From: Apteryx mantelli
Lineage: Eukaryota > Chordata > Aves > Apterygiformes > Apterygidae
Length of the DNA stretch: 64,000 bases
Reading direction: 5' to 3'
Assembly: GCF_036417845.1 (NCBI RefSeq)
Contig: NC_089979.1
Coordinates: 5,509,424-5,573,423, forward strand
The notes beneath the pieces are model-generated. The model did not search any database. It saw nothing but the letters and a program-made list of their open reading frames with translations, and was not told the DNA's origin. Positions 28,421 to 40,480 of the stretch are shown in pieces. The translations under genes were made by a program, and so were the position numbers. Each line of letters starts with the position of its first letter. The first letter of the stretch is position 1.

Positions 28421-31400
28421 TGGAGTCACAGAGGAATAAAAAAAGGGTCAAGAATTGAATTTTTCATAGACATAAAACCCTTTTAGGTTATCTTGTCCAT
28501 CTCCTTGCATCAGATGAGAGACAAGTCTTTCTGTAAAGAACCCTATTATGTTGAATTAAGAGGACTGTCAAGGTGATTCATAAGACAGATCCAGTTAGAG
28601 TGTGAAAATTTGTGCTAGCCAACACTGAAGCTGAACATTTTGGATAAGATTCTGGCCTGACTGACAAAGATGTAAATAAAGTCACCTATGCAATTATGAA
28701 CAGAATCTCTCATGCTGTATGGAAGTATGTATGTACTTATTTATTCTCAGAATTTGAATTAAAACCAGGCTTTGCAATATTGGAGTTTTAGCTAGAGGTG
28801 CAGCTGAAACAATGCAGAACGTGCATTTCTAACAGGGAAATTCACAGTACCTCTACCACCCAAGCTGATTTAAGACTGGGTGGCTGGAATCCCATTTGCT
28901 GTCCTGCATGGGTGCTGCATGATGACCCAGTTCAGACACTGATCTGGATGAAAGCTTACCACTTTTTTTCAAGGGTTTGGCTTTCTGCTGGATCAGTTCC
29001 CTAGACTAGGTCATCTCATTATTTTGTGAGTGCCAGCACAGGGTAAGGATTGGGGCTACAGCAACCTCATCTTATGCTGACTCAGTCTACAGTGGAACTG
29101 CATGCTCCGTTTTCAGACTGGAATCAGTTCACCAATACCACCTCCCAAATGCTGTTTTTATTGCTGCCTATCCTTGAGATTTGCATCTCTACAGATAAAC
29201 TGGTACAACCATAGGGAAGGCAGGATTTACAGCAGCCTTATCAGAGGATCCATTGACTTCAGAAGATGTTACTGGAGAATGAAAACGGCAGGAGTTCACT
29301 CTTGGAGTAAGAAGATAATCATGACAAGCAAGAATCAAAGTACCTAAGTCCAAATCTGTGAGCTTAAAACCCCATGACTGGCTCCCACTGGAAGAACACA
29401 TCTTCTAGTGTCTGCTTATTTGGCACTGATATTTTCCAGGTACTTGAAATTTTGCTCTATTCACGTGCAGAACTGCTGGAATCTGCACCAAAATCCACCT
29501 GGGAACCAGAAAAAGGTCTAAATTCTTTGCCTTATCTGGGAGGAGAAGACCTGGTTTCGGACCTTCCTCCAAGGGCTGGTCATATGCTTTACATTTAACA
29601 GCTGCCAAGGCAATGACAGAAACCCAGGCCTTCCCTTTCCCCAGGAAGTGCTGTCATGAGCAGGCTCGAGCCCTGTTCCCTCTTGGGCTTCTGCCCTATG
29701 GGTCAATGAGGCTTGTGTTCTTTGTTTTTTGGCACAAGGAGTGGAGACCACCTCCCCAAACCTATTCCTTTGTATCTTGGTGTACGGCACCCTTTTGGGA
29801 AGCAAGAGAGGTGGGCAAGATAGATACCCTTTGGTTTGAGCGGGGCACTGATCCCAACACCTCTGCTAAGCAATGTGGCAAGCATGTATGGCATGAGCGT
29901 TTCTCTAAAGAGGCAAGAGTGAGCCCCGCTCATGTCTTTCAGAGGATTGACCTACGTGCCTCCCTTTGGGGGCAGCATTCAAGACTCTCAGTTCTGAGGA
30001 GATGGAGGAATCCTCCATCAGGGTGAGGAAAGGGTGAGAAAAGATGTGGAGGCACCCAATCTCCCTTTGCAATGCAAAAGGACTAAGCACTCAGTCCTGG
30101 GTCCTAGATCCCCCTCCAGGTCAGGTGCCTGCACAGTAGGTATGATGGTGTCTATGATTTCTTACGCTGGAAAGTGCCCAAGATCCACAAGTGAGCTCTG
30201 AGCAAAACTAGTAGGGTAATCTAATCAGAGCACTGTCATTTGTTAATTCAGCCTTGGAGAAATTTAGGTAAGCAATAGCTGCAATAGCCTTTTTATGTCA
30301 ATGAGGTGTAAATTCTCCTACTTCATTCGCCTCAGTCAGTTTTTATTTCCAGACCTTGCTGGGGGATCATAAAATGCTTACACTGTTAAGCACAGGCAAT
30401 TTAGGAAACAAACAGTCATTTGGAATTTGAGATGTTAATTAAAAGATTCTTTTTCTGATCTCCGGCCACACTTCCTTGTTTGTTTTCAGTTTGCATCAAG
30501 CTGGGCAGTACTTTTGAGGAGGCAAACCTGAGGTTGGGTGAGATGGAAACGGATAATGCAAGGTGCATGGAAGCAGGACTGCTGTGCCACTGGCAGCAAA
30601 CTAGGCACATCATTGTACCATGGGCATCAAACAGATCCCTTTTTGCATAAACTGGTCCATTTCAACAAGGATTTCCGAGAGCCACACCTGAGATGTGGAA
30701 AGTGGAGGCAAACCCCTGCAAGCTTTCCACACAACCTTTGTCAAGGTGCATGTGGTCTCATACCCATGTCTGTAAATACATACACACAGAATCACACAGC
30801 ATATATACAGAACCATCACCCATCTCCCAGGGACAGGATACCAATGAATGCAGTAAAACTCGTTATTTCTGATAGCATGGCCATGAGAGCCTTTAAAATG
30901 CTTGAGAGATCTTTGGTCATTCAATTCCCCCTTTTAAGAGAGGTGCTCTTTCTATAAGGCTCATTGTTGTTTGGGGGGATACACTACACTTGAAAAACAC
31001 TTGAGGCCTTGGTATTTTGTGAAAAAAAGATTCTTTCTTTGTGATGAATTACCGACTTTCTGGGGCAGCATCTAAATAACACTATTGCATTGCTATATGT
31101 GCTCTTATTTTCTTTCAAAGTGGGTGTTACTGTCTGTGTCTAATAAAGGTGCTAACAAGTCTCTGTGGCAATTTGTTTCCTTCTGATGACATGTTTGCAA
31201 AGCCCTTGAAGACTATGACATCACGCTGGCTTTTCAACATATAAGTGTAGTATTTTTCCTGCTCTTTGATCTGCTCTAGGTTTCAAATACCTGTTCTTTG
31301 AATATCAAATGGATGCCAGTATTCAGTTATATAATTATCAGGTATTCATTTAACCTTTTTTGACACACAAAAATGTCAAATTCTTCCAAGATGCCTACCA

Positions 31401-32375
31401 ATTTTGAACGCATAGCTACAGAACTTTCTCTTAAATTCTGATGTGTCATAACACCCCTAAGATGCTGTTATTTTAAATGCTATGTAAGTTTATAAAATAA
31501 AATGATACCCTGCTTGGTACTAACGGTGTTAAACAGCTCCTAGAGCCTACCAGTTATATAAACTAAGATAAATTCAATTCTCTTTGATGGGAAATCTCTG
31601 AGTGTAGCCAACCACAGGGAGAACAGGCTGTTGAAGAAGCTTTCCAGTAGGCAGCTCTCATCCCAGCTTGAAAATTTATCTTCTTGGGAAGTGTAAAGAG
31701 CAACCCCTGGCATGGGGCATCAACAGGCTATGAACCCCAGATGTTTACTGGCATGGAGGAAAACCCTGACCTGGCGAACTAAGGGAGCAATTCTGCATGA
31801 AGTTACTGTTAATAATCTATTATTTTCTCCATGAATGAACCCTTTCTGCAGAGAGTGGCATATAACATTCTACTTTTTAGATCCCTACACACACCTAGTC
31901 GTCAATGCATAACACTATTCAAACAGTCACATCCAGGAACATATCGACCAGCCCAGACGTTGGACTAATATCACTTTGAGAAAGAAAACCCACATTTGAA
32001 AGATGCAATAAGATTCATCCTGGAAAAAAGCTGTCTGAGACATCTTGGTGGGATGATATATTGTGTTGAGGGAGTAGAAGTAGAGGCACATTGAACATTA
32101 CAGGGATATACATGACAGTCACTTTTGCAGGATCTGTGCATGTCATGTAGCACATCTTACTGGAAATAAAGAGCATATCTTTACTAAATAACCACTAGGG
32201 CCAGTTCTGGAGAGGCAAGAAGATGATCTATTATTTGAAGCTTTTAAATCAACAGCTGATATCTTTCCAAAAGGCATGACCTGCTTCAAAGAGAAAGGAG
32301 GAGCTGAACGCAACATTGCTGGGTAGAAGTTAGTGATAGGTGGTTACAGTAGTTCCCTCTCAACCTGAAACCCCT
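28421..32375. other. Intergenic DNA, no gene recognised
   Basis: Contains a 137-codon frame at 29,613-30,026 without recognisable domains. At about 28,650-28,700 the phrase GATTCTGGCCTGACTGAC followed by GATGTAAATAA may be half of an old palindromic repeat. Otherwise nothing seen. Confidence 0.55.
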
Positions 32376-32422
32376 GGGTGAAATCCTGGCTTCTTTAGGA
32401 CAGATGAGGCCGGGATTTCAAC
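32376..32422. repeat. Short inverted repeat, MITE-like relic
   Basis: The arm GGTGAAATCCTGGC (about 32,377-32,390) is matched by the reverse complement of GCCGGGATTTCAAC (32,409-32,422) with 12 of 14 positions agreeing, around an 18-base centre. The arm sequence recalls old palindromic elements of amniote genomes whose halves begin 'GGTGAAATCCTGGC'. Confidence 0.45.
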
Positions 32423-33059
32423 ATATCAGGCAATGCCTTCTAAAGCCGGAAGGCATGTGGACATCTCTGCATTTTGTATTAAACTGAAATTTGAAACATA
32501 GTTGGTTTGTATCAGCTGGTATCAGTTGGTTTGTATAGGAAGAACTCAAAAATCAGCTATAACAGAAAAGCATTACTAGTGTTTTGATGAAAAGGTGTCT
32601 AGTAGAATTACAGATGAATAAAGATGGCAGTTGCTGAAATGCTGGAGCTGAGTCAGAAATGCCCAAGGACATTACCTACAGGCCTTGCTTCTGAACCTTG
32701 AAAATGGAATCAGAGCAGCAGGAGAAGTACCACTGTCACAGAAGCAGGGCAGTGTGGGCTGATTGTTCAAAGAATGGGCTAGGATCAGCTACACCACTGC
32801 ATTTAGTGTCAAAGGAAGCCTTCTAAGTCTGGAAATGTCATGGAACAAACTATCATGGGCTGGCATATTCACAGTGATGGAAATGACTATTTAGACTTTA
32901 AGGAGAGAGTATCAATATGCTTTGTCAATGCAGTGTGTGTATAACAGATACTTTTTTCTCCCAGTGGCTTTGTGAAGTTTTAAACCCTAAACAGGAGTTG
33001 CAGGTGCATGGGGCATTTGGGCCATTGGTATCTGGTCTGTATCATTGAGTGCATGGTGC
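32423..33059. other. Intergenic DNA, nothing recognised
   Basis: Unique-looking AT-rich sequence. A small local duplication of GTTGGTTTGTAT lies at about 32,501-32,540. Confidence 0.55.
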
Positions 33060-33215
33060 TGTGTTCCGGTGAAGAAGGAACCGGACAGCAGCTAAGGAGA
33101 CCTGAATTTCTCTACCAGCTTTGTTGGGATAACTTGACCTATGGAACCATCTTGGGCAAAATCAGTATAACTCTGCCTCAATTTTACAGTCACTGAAAAG
33201 GTGACATTGTAGCAT
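33060..33215 (+). mobile_element. MIR-type SINE relic
   Basis: The fragment has GGAGACCTGAATTTCTCTACC, a decayed 'ACC..CTTGGGCAA' block at about 33,138-33,160, then CTGCCTCAATTTTACAG at about 33,174, in the usual MIR order. Divergence is high. Confidence 0.55.
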
Positions 33216-36200
33216 GCTCTGTGAATACAGTGAAATCTACAGTGACCAGAACATTGATGTCAGAGTTAAGAGGACTCACTTAGTCTGGATTTGTGGCACA
33301 TGGCCTTATGGATGGGTCAAGGATACACTCCTCTCTCTTCTCTCAAAAAGAGGATTGGAGCCTTTTCTGCTCTGTACTGCTCCAGCAGGACATTGCTATT
33401 GGTGAAGACTCTGATTAAGAAACAGTATATGAGAGATCATACATTTTCAGTGATTACCATGGGAACCACAAATGATCGCATAAGGGTGGAGAAATTATAA
33501 GAAGTTCTAATTGAGAGAGGATGAGGCTTAAAACAGTTTCTATGGAAACCAGAGGTGGCATCCAAAAAAAGTATGTGTACTAATCTGGTAGTCTGATTGG
33601 CAGGTGACTGGTTCAGTGTTAGAGTGGTGGAAGCCTTGGAGTGTGAGATGAAGTGTCCATTGCACAAATATATAAAATGCATAGTCTTCTGAAGAGGAGC
33701 TGGAACCTGGAACTCTTTCTCTCCCAGCAGAATACACTCATCACTCAACTGGTGATTCATTTTCACTCTTGTCTCTTTGCTCAGCAAATCCTGTTTTTTT
33801 TTTTCCCTTGCAAAGTGGAACAACTTCAACAGAAGGGGTGGAGCTGCTCCCTCCCCATACCCAAAGCTTACAAGTCATGAGGATACACCTCTGGATAGCA
33901 GGAGATGTGGGCTCCAATGCCCTTCTCAGACAAGAAAGAGAAATGAAGGCTGGAAGACTTTAGTAAGCACGCTGAATAGTTGGATGAGATTTTTGCCTGT
34001 GTTTTCCAGGATGTCACTTTCTTCTGACTGACTGGCTAACATCCAGCTAAAGTTATTTCACAGAATCCAGAATTTCTGAAGTAGTTTTACTTGTAGGATC
34101 ACAGTAGAATGCTCAATGACACAGTGTCTTGTATGATCTGTGGAGGAACCTACACGTATATAATAAACCAGCTAGGTTGGTATTTGTATCTATCAGAACT
34201 ATTTGCTTTTAGGGCAAGTGGATGACTGTAATCTAGAGTTTTGGAGAAGGCATACAATGAGCAAATCAAATCACTTTCTTTGGTGGGGCCACAGCCCAAG
34301 TACATTATATTGTCCGTCAGCTGATGCCTGAAGAAGGAAAATAACATAACACCATTAGCAGTAAATTAGATAAATAACAGGCTGTTGGCCCAGCTGCAAG
34401 TTGCTAAAGTCCTTGTCAAACTCAGTGCCACCTCAGTGCTTTGTCAGGCATGTACCTATCTCCAACGTTCTCTGAGGTCACCAAATTTATTTCTCCATTC
34501 AGAAGATGTAGACAGAAATGCCTAGGATTTTGAAATATTTTACAGATTCAAGTTATTTTGAAAGAGGATAAGCCATTCTGTTGGAAAGCCTAGAAGGCTG
34601 GTCTGCCATCTCAGTGGCACTATGGTTCATTGCCCCTTCACTGACATCCATAATCAAGATCTAAACAAAGTATTGCAAAAGCATCAGGAGTAAAAGCATC
34701 CCTTAACTTAGCAAATGTGCTTCTGGAGAAGGCTTTGCCCATTTTCTGATCATAAAATTACTACTGCCAGTGTAAATCTCAGCAGAGTCCACACTGGAGC
34801 CATCTCCAGAATGGCCCTGCCTGCCACAGTCAGTAGCCAACTTTTTAGACAAATTTTTATCCAGAATGGCTGTTATATCATGGCCTCTGCATGCTCCAGC
34901 ACAAAATGAATTTAAAGACTGGCACAAAAAGAAAGGTATTCAAGGATATCAAGAAGATTTCTTGCTCCACCTTTGGTCTGGCCATTTTAAATTAATTATT
35001 ATCTTGCTCAAGTTTCATTCTGTGTCTTATGTATAGGACTAAGGCTGGATGAGTCTTATATCATATGTATCACACCTTTTCAAAACACTAAAACGTCTGC
35101 ATAGATAATGGGCTAAAGCTGAAACCTTTCAAGGATTCTCTCTTTACAAATATTTGAGAAAGATTGCCTTTCCATAGATAGAAGGGCTAAGAAAAGCTGT
35201 GATGAAGGTGGTGACATCCATTTAAAGTGGACTAATGTGCTATTAGAATAATGGCACATAACAGCCACCATTCAACTGAAGGGGCTATCAGGTTGTTGCT
35301 CTGCCTTGTGGTTCAGTGAATCCATCGCTGTTTGTACCACACTTTCTTGATAGCAGCATTTCACAAAAACAAGGCAGTAAAATGAGTAGAATAACTAAAG
35401 AAAATGATGGGAAATGTAGCTCAGTGCAAGAACATCCAAGGCTCTGGCACCCTCACTCAGTCGGGATGGCTTTGTAGGTGGGTCAAGGTTACACTCCTCT
35501 CTCAAAAACTGTATATTTTTGAATTTTCATATATGCTTTTACTTCTGCCACTACCAGTGGATGAGCAGGCAATCAGAGCAGCAAATGTGACCCAGCCATA
35601 TGTCTGGTAGGGTGTTTAACTTGCACATCTCACATTTACCTGGTGTGTTCACTGGTGGTGCTGGCTTGGGCCCTGCTTGTTATGAGCCCTGCCAGGTATG
35701 GCCTTTTGACAGAAATTTCCCAGAGCCTGCATTGGTAATCCACATTTCAGTTCATCTCAGATGTTGCTATTGCATTTCTCAGAAGCGCGTGTCTGTACGT
35801 GGGGAGATGTGTAGCAACCTTATTTTTATACACTTTCAATAGAAAGCAACAGAGAAAGTTTCGGGTTTACACAGCTGAACATTTCTGCCTGGGTTTTGCA
35901 GATGGTGCTTCATCCCTTCAGTATGGCATGCCAAAAGAATTAAGCCCCTCCAGGGACTCTCAGATCTTTTCTGTGTAAACAAAATGTTACACTAGCTGCA
36001 GAATTATCTGGTAGAAGTGGGAAATAAGCAGTAATACTCTACTGTAGTGGACAGAAGACAGTATACCACATTTTGTGGGATCAGCATGCAAGAACAACCA
36101 CTGGGTCAAGGCCAGGTGAGCTAAATAAAGGAACTCATCACTCCTGAACCTTTCTAGGGCTTGGACAGGAGATGCTTAGGCCTGTGAGACTGAGAGATGT

Positions 36201-36390
36201 CTGAGCATGCACAAAGCAGTTTATTACCATTCAGGAGCAAGGTTTTGAGGCTAGGATGATATTTTGCATTAAAACATAAGCATGCTGCTCAGTAGTTGTC
36301 AAAAATATAAATTAGATTTTGGAAAAGGAGTTGAGAACATGAGAGAGAACTTCACCATACCCCTGTGTAACTCAACGCATCCCGAAGATA
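33216..36390. other. Intergenic DNA with a duplicated short segment
   Basis: No gene recognised. A segment at about 33,276-33,352 resembles one at about 35,454-35,507; both contain TGGGTCAAGG, a base or two later ACACTCCTCTCTC, and end in CTCAAAAA. They may be two copies of one unidentified dispersed repeat. Confidence 0.5.
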
Positions 36391-36935
36391 GTGTGGAGTT
36401 CTGGCTCGTCTGTCTCAAAAAGTTATAGTAAAACTGAAAAAGGCACAGAAAGGGTGACATGACACGGAACAACTTCTGTATGAGGGATGACTAAAAAGAC
36501 TGGGATTCTTCTGCCTCAAAAGGGAATAGCAGAGGAGGAATGTTAAAGAAGCCTGTAAAATCTCGAGTGGCATGGAGAAAATGAAGGAGGAGAGTTTCCT
36601 TCGCGTTCTCTTTCAGTAAAACAACTAGGGGAAAATAATGAAACTAGCAAGTTGCAGGTCCAGAACAAGCAAGAAGATATAGCCCTCTGTGTAATGTGTA
36701 ATTAAGCTATGACATTCCTTCCCATCGGATATTGTAGATGTGAAAAGCTTACATGGGTTCAGGAAGTGGCTGGGCAGATTCATAGAAGGAAAAGATCTGC
36801 TAAGGGCTATTCAATACAAAGACAGAGCCTCTGGGTCAGGAATACCTAAATGATGATTTGCAGAAGCTGGGCAAGTGTCAGCACATGCTGATCCTGTTCT
36901 TGTTCTCTTTCGCAGGAAACCACTTTCAGCCAATT
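36391..36935 (+). mobile_element. Old CR1 LINE 3' fragment
   Basis: The DNA equivalent of the CR1 ORF2 C-terminus is visible in order: GTGTGGAGTTCTGGCTCG at 36,391, TAAAAAGACTGGGATTCTTC at about 36,492, then GGTTCAGGAAGTGGCTGGG at about 36,757 and CAGAAGCTGGGCAAGTGTC at about 36,861. It is strongly diverged and carries stops. It belongs to an older CR1 subfamily than the copy at 7.2 kb, like those common in turtles and crocodilians as well as birds. Confidence 0.75.
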
Positions 36936-38563
36936 TCAAGGATGGTGCAATGAGCTAAAGGAAACTTGGATTGCACCTGGGAAAGCTATTCTTAAGTGAA
37001 AAGAAATGAACCTCTGCAGGAATCTAGCTGTAAGAAAGAGAAGCTGAACATGGAAGAGAGGAAACTAAGAGAGGAAGACACCAATGATCCCTGGATGAAA
37101 AATGCAGCTCAAGAGGACCAGGTAGGGGCTCACAGTACTATTCATTTCTGCTTGTGCTCAAAATCATAACACTGCACTGAAAGCCTTTCAGAATATTTTG
37201 CAAAGTTGTGAATACACAGTCCCAGATTTTACAAAACAGTCAATAATTTGCTGCAATTTTTTGAGCTCAGCTCAAGACATCTTCATGTAGCCTGAAGTTC
37301 AGATGGTGGGTAATCACATCCCTGTTAAATAACATTACTATGCACTGAATAACCAGGATCCTGTTAGTAAATTCAATTGAAAGCACTTCAAAATTAGGTG
37401 TTTTCCTCTGAACTATATCTTCAATGAAGAAATTTTACTAAGTTGCCTTCTTTTGTTATCAGATCACAGCGCATCCTGTGTGTCCCAGAGTACAACTTCA
37501 TGCCTCTTAGCACTCTTAAACAAGTTTGGGGGACGGCTGATTAAGAGAGTTTCTAAGATTTAAAGTCCTCATATAATCATGGCTTCCATAGAACAGCTGC
37601 ATATGAAATAAAAATAACCTTGTTTATATTTTTGGTCTGAATTTACTTGGTATATAGGCCTTAACTGATCTAACTAGACCATTACGGAGGCCTACAGAAT
37701 CTACTTGTAGATTTAAGCTAAATTAAAAGAATTTAGCTTTTTTTTTTTTAAATAGGAACATCTGTGATCAGTATACCCAAAGTGATATAAAATCAAACTT
37801 TAAATTAAATAGTGCCTGTTCTATTTGCAGACATGCCAAAATCTACATCAGAGTGAAGTCAATGTGCATGTTCCTGAAAGCTGCTTACAGTGATTTGCTC
37901 ACTGAGTTTGAAAATATAGTGATTTGCTCATTTGTTGAGTGACAGTTAATATAGCAGCCTAGCTAATATATTAGCTTTCCTTCCTCCAAGCTGTAAGGTA
38001 AGGTAGCATTAATGGAGTACAGGAAACAGGCAGTCAGAACTGGGAGAGTAATTTGTAATCGATAATTTATCTGATAAATGCTACCTTTTCTTTCTTCTGT
38101 TTACAAACTGTCCATGAATAGAGGCTATGATTGGAATTATGTGCTGAATAATTCCTGCCACTGAGTCTCCATCCACAGTGAACATTTTCCTCTGAATGTA
38201 TGATGGGCAAAGGTCAAGCAGCAGGACTGTTTCTTTTCCATTGTTGGATGGCAGGAAATCTCAGAGTAAAGCCTTCTGGAAAGAAACAGTTGTAATAACA
38301 AGTTCTGAGTCTGCTTTCTGACTGATTCAAATATGTTTTGGTGTTCCTTTAAGTTCTTTTAAAAGAGCATTATGTATTCCCTTCTAAGAGCTCTCTCCAT
38401 TGGTTATTCACAAAGAATCTGGTAGCTCTTCAATTCAAAAGCAGAAGAAACTCATGAGCTCAGGTCTAGAGGCCTCCAGATCCATCTTTTGTGTCATATA
38501 AAATGAAGAGTACTGCTCTTTGCCTCAGTGCTCTGGACAATAAACTTGTCTTGCAAATATATT
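36936..38563. other. Intergenic DNA, nothing recognised
   Basis: AT-rich, no frames of note and no repeat that I can name. T and A runs lie at about 37,738-37,752. Confidence 0.55.
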
Positions 38564-38980
38564 TCAGAATCAGAGATTAATGTAGGCCAGAAAAGACCTC
38601 TGGAGGTCTCTAGTCTTAACCTCTTGCTCAAAGCAGGGCTAATTTTAAAGTTAGGTCAGGTTGCTCATGGTCGTGTCCAGCTGAGTTTTGAATATCTCTA
38701 AGGATGGAGGTTCCACAGTCTCGCTAGGTAGTCTGCTCCAGTGCTTAACCACTTTATTGTGAAATACTTTCCCCCAAGGAAGTTGAAATTTTCCTTATGG
38801 CAACTTGTGTCCATTGCTCTCATCCTTTCATCATGTACCTTTGAGAAGAATCTGGTTCCATAATCTCTGTAACCTCCCATTAGGCAGTTAAGACAGCAAC
38901 AGGATCCTCCCTTAGCTTTCTCTTCTGCAGGCAGATCCAACTCAGCAGTGTCAGGCTCTCTTTCTGCATCACATGGCAAG
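38564..38980 (-). mobile_element. CR1 LINE 3' fragment, minus strand
   Basis: On the + strand the antisense of the CR1 3' end appears: GACCTCTGGAGGTCTCTAGT at about 38,596, then the reverse of the '[20 protein letters not shown]' segment near 38,690-38,740, then the reverse of the stretch coding the 'GLFSLEKRR' part near 38,920. A minus-strand frame of 148 codons at 38,698-39,144 covers part of it but does not follow the CR1 frame throughout, so it is a relic. Intermediate age. Confidence 0.85.
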
Positions 38981-39559
38981 TCGATGTAAAAGAAACCTAA
39001 ATGTGATGGCAATGAATTATTTTTAATATTGAGATAAATATTCACATTATTTGCCCCACCCCAAAGTATGCCTAGCTCTGCTGAGAGAGTAGATTGTCCC
39101 CTAGGAATATCTGAATGCGATGTCTTCAGCTTTAATAAGGGCAAATATGAAACACTGGAAGCAATACTTGTCTGTATGAAGTTCTGTCCAAAACTGAGGC
39201 ACTTATTTAGAGAATAAATAATTGGGATATAATCCTTGCTTATAATGGCAAAATTTCTTAGTCAAGTAGCACAGATGTCATTGTGGTAAGTCAAATGAAA
39301 ACATAAAAGTAAAGAAATCAAACAGAGACATATTTAATGAATAGGATAGTTTCTATGTCTGTAGTATTTCTCATTAAAGCAAAGCGCTCTTTCTCCCCTC
39401 CAAAACTCCTGGTCCTAACCTGGACTGCCTTCTTTGTGTGTACATGCAATGCTCATGTCAGCTGTCACAAATATGACTGCTCCTCTGCAGTTTGCCAGTA
39501 CTTTCATGGCATTATAAGGTTCCCATATAGGACATCTCAGGAGGAGTAAAAACCACCAC
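38981..39559. other. Intergenic DNA between a CR1 relic and a possible LTR
   Basis: A 70-codon frame at 39,337-39,549 has no recognisable domain. Nothing else seen. Confidence 0.5.
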
Positions 39560-40480
39560 ATCCAGCGTGACGCGCCACTAGAGGGGTGCTCTGGATTCTT
39601 TCGGATTCTGGGGTTAGCCGCACTGAACTTGAGAGATCATCATTTGTCAAGTATAAGAATTTATTAGAGCTAAGCAGTTCTACACAGATGATGGACACTG
39701 GGCAACACTAAACGATTAGCATCAGACAATCTACAAGTATAACAAAGCTAAAAAGTATAGTAAAAAACTAAAAATAGAATACACATATCAGAGTTCTATG
39801 GTTAAGCCACGGATGCACAGTACAATGACCATTCTCGCCCTTTCCTTGTTCTTATGGGCCACCCCTTTGGTACAGTTTTCCCTGGACTGTTCTCACCATG
39901 CTTGAACTGCGCCAAGATGATTCAGGTTCTCCCTGGCAGTTGGCATCAGGGGCGTCCCCGCTGATGGGTGGGTTGTCGGGTCCGCAGGCCAGCTGATGGT
40001 GAGTCTGAGTCCACATAGAGGTATGTGGCTTACTTTCTTTTATCCTTCCCGTGCTTAGTTCGTTATCCAGTCGATCAATGCCCGACCACAGTTACACAAT
40101 AGAACAGATGGCCTCAGTCGATAACAGGATGGTCAGCAATATGGTCAACAGATAACAGTGCGCATATTCAACAGATAACCCAGTGCAAAGTTCCACAGTA
40201 CCTAGATGCTTATAGTGTGAGTCTGCAGTGTCACTTCCCTTGGTTGACTAGGTTCGCTCAGCACTCATGGGGTCATTGGAGGGCTACAGCAACCCCATGG
40301 TGTGGTGACTCCAGCCGTGGTGCATCTGGGGTTCTTTAACTCTTGGGGAGCACCCCAGAGCAAACTCATCTATGGGCTGTGCCATCCTGAGTCCCATGCT
40401 TGCCTGTGTGGCACCTATCATTCAGGTGAAACTGCAGTGCATGCTGTTGGCAAGTAAATAGCTCCATAGGCCATACCATT
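39560..40480 (-). mobile_element. Possible LTR remnant of an endogenous retrovirus
   Basis: On the minus strand a TAATAAATTC poly(A)-like signal (near 39,660-39,672 on the + strand) is followed by about 100 bases resembling an R-U5 segment, with ACCCCAGAATCCGAAAGAAT-type sequence. The whole block differs in composition from its flanks. I did not find gag, pol or env coding sequence, nor a second LTR or clear target duplications, so this would be a solo or broken LTR. The limits are guesses and the family is not known to me. Confidence 0.35.

Noticed and set aside
29613..30026. 137-codon plus-strand frame
   Set aside because: No recognisable domain and no sign of splice sites that would make it an exon of a larger gene.
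38698..39144. 148-codon minus-strand frame
   Set aside because: The part that can be read lies over a CR1 relic, so it is not a host gene.
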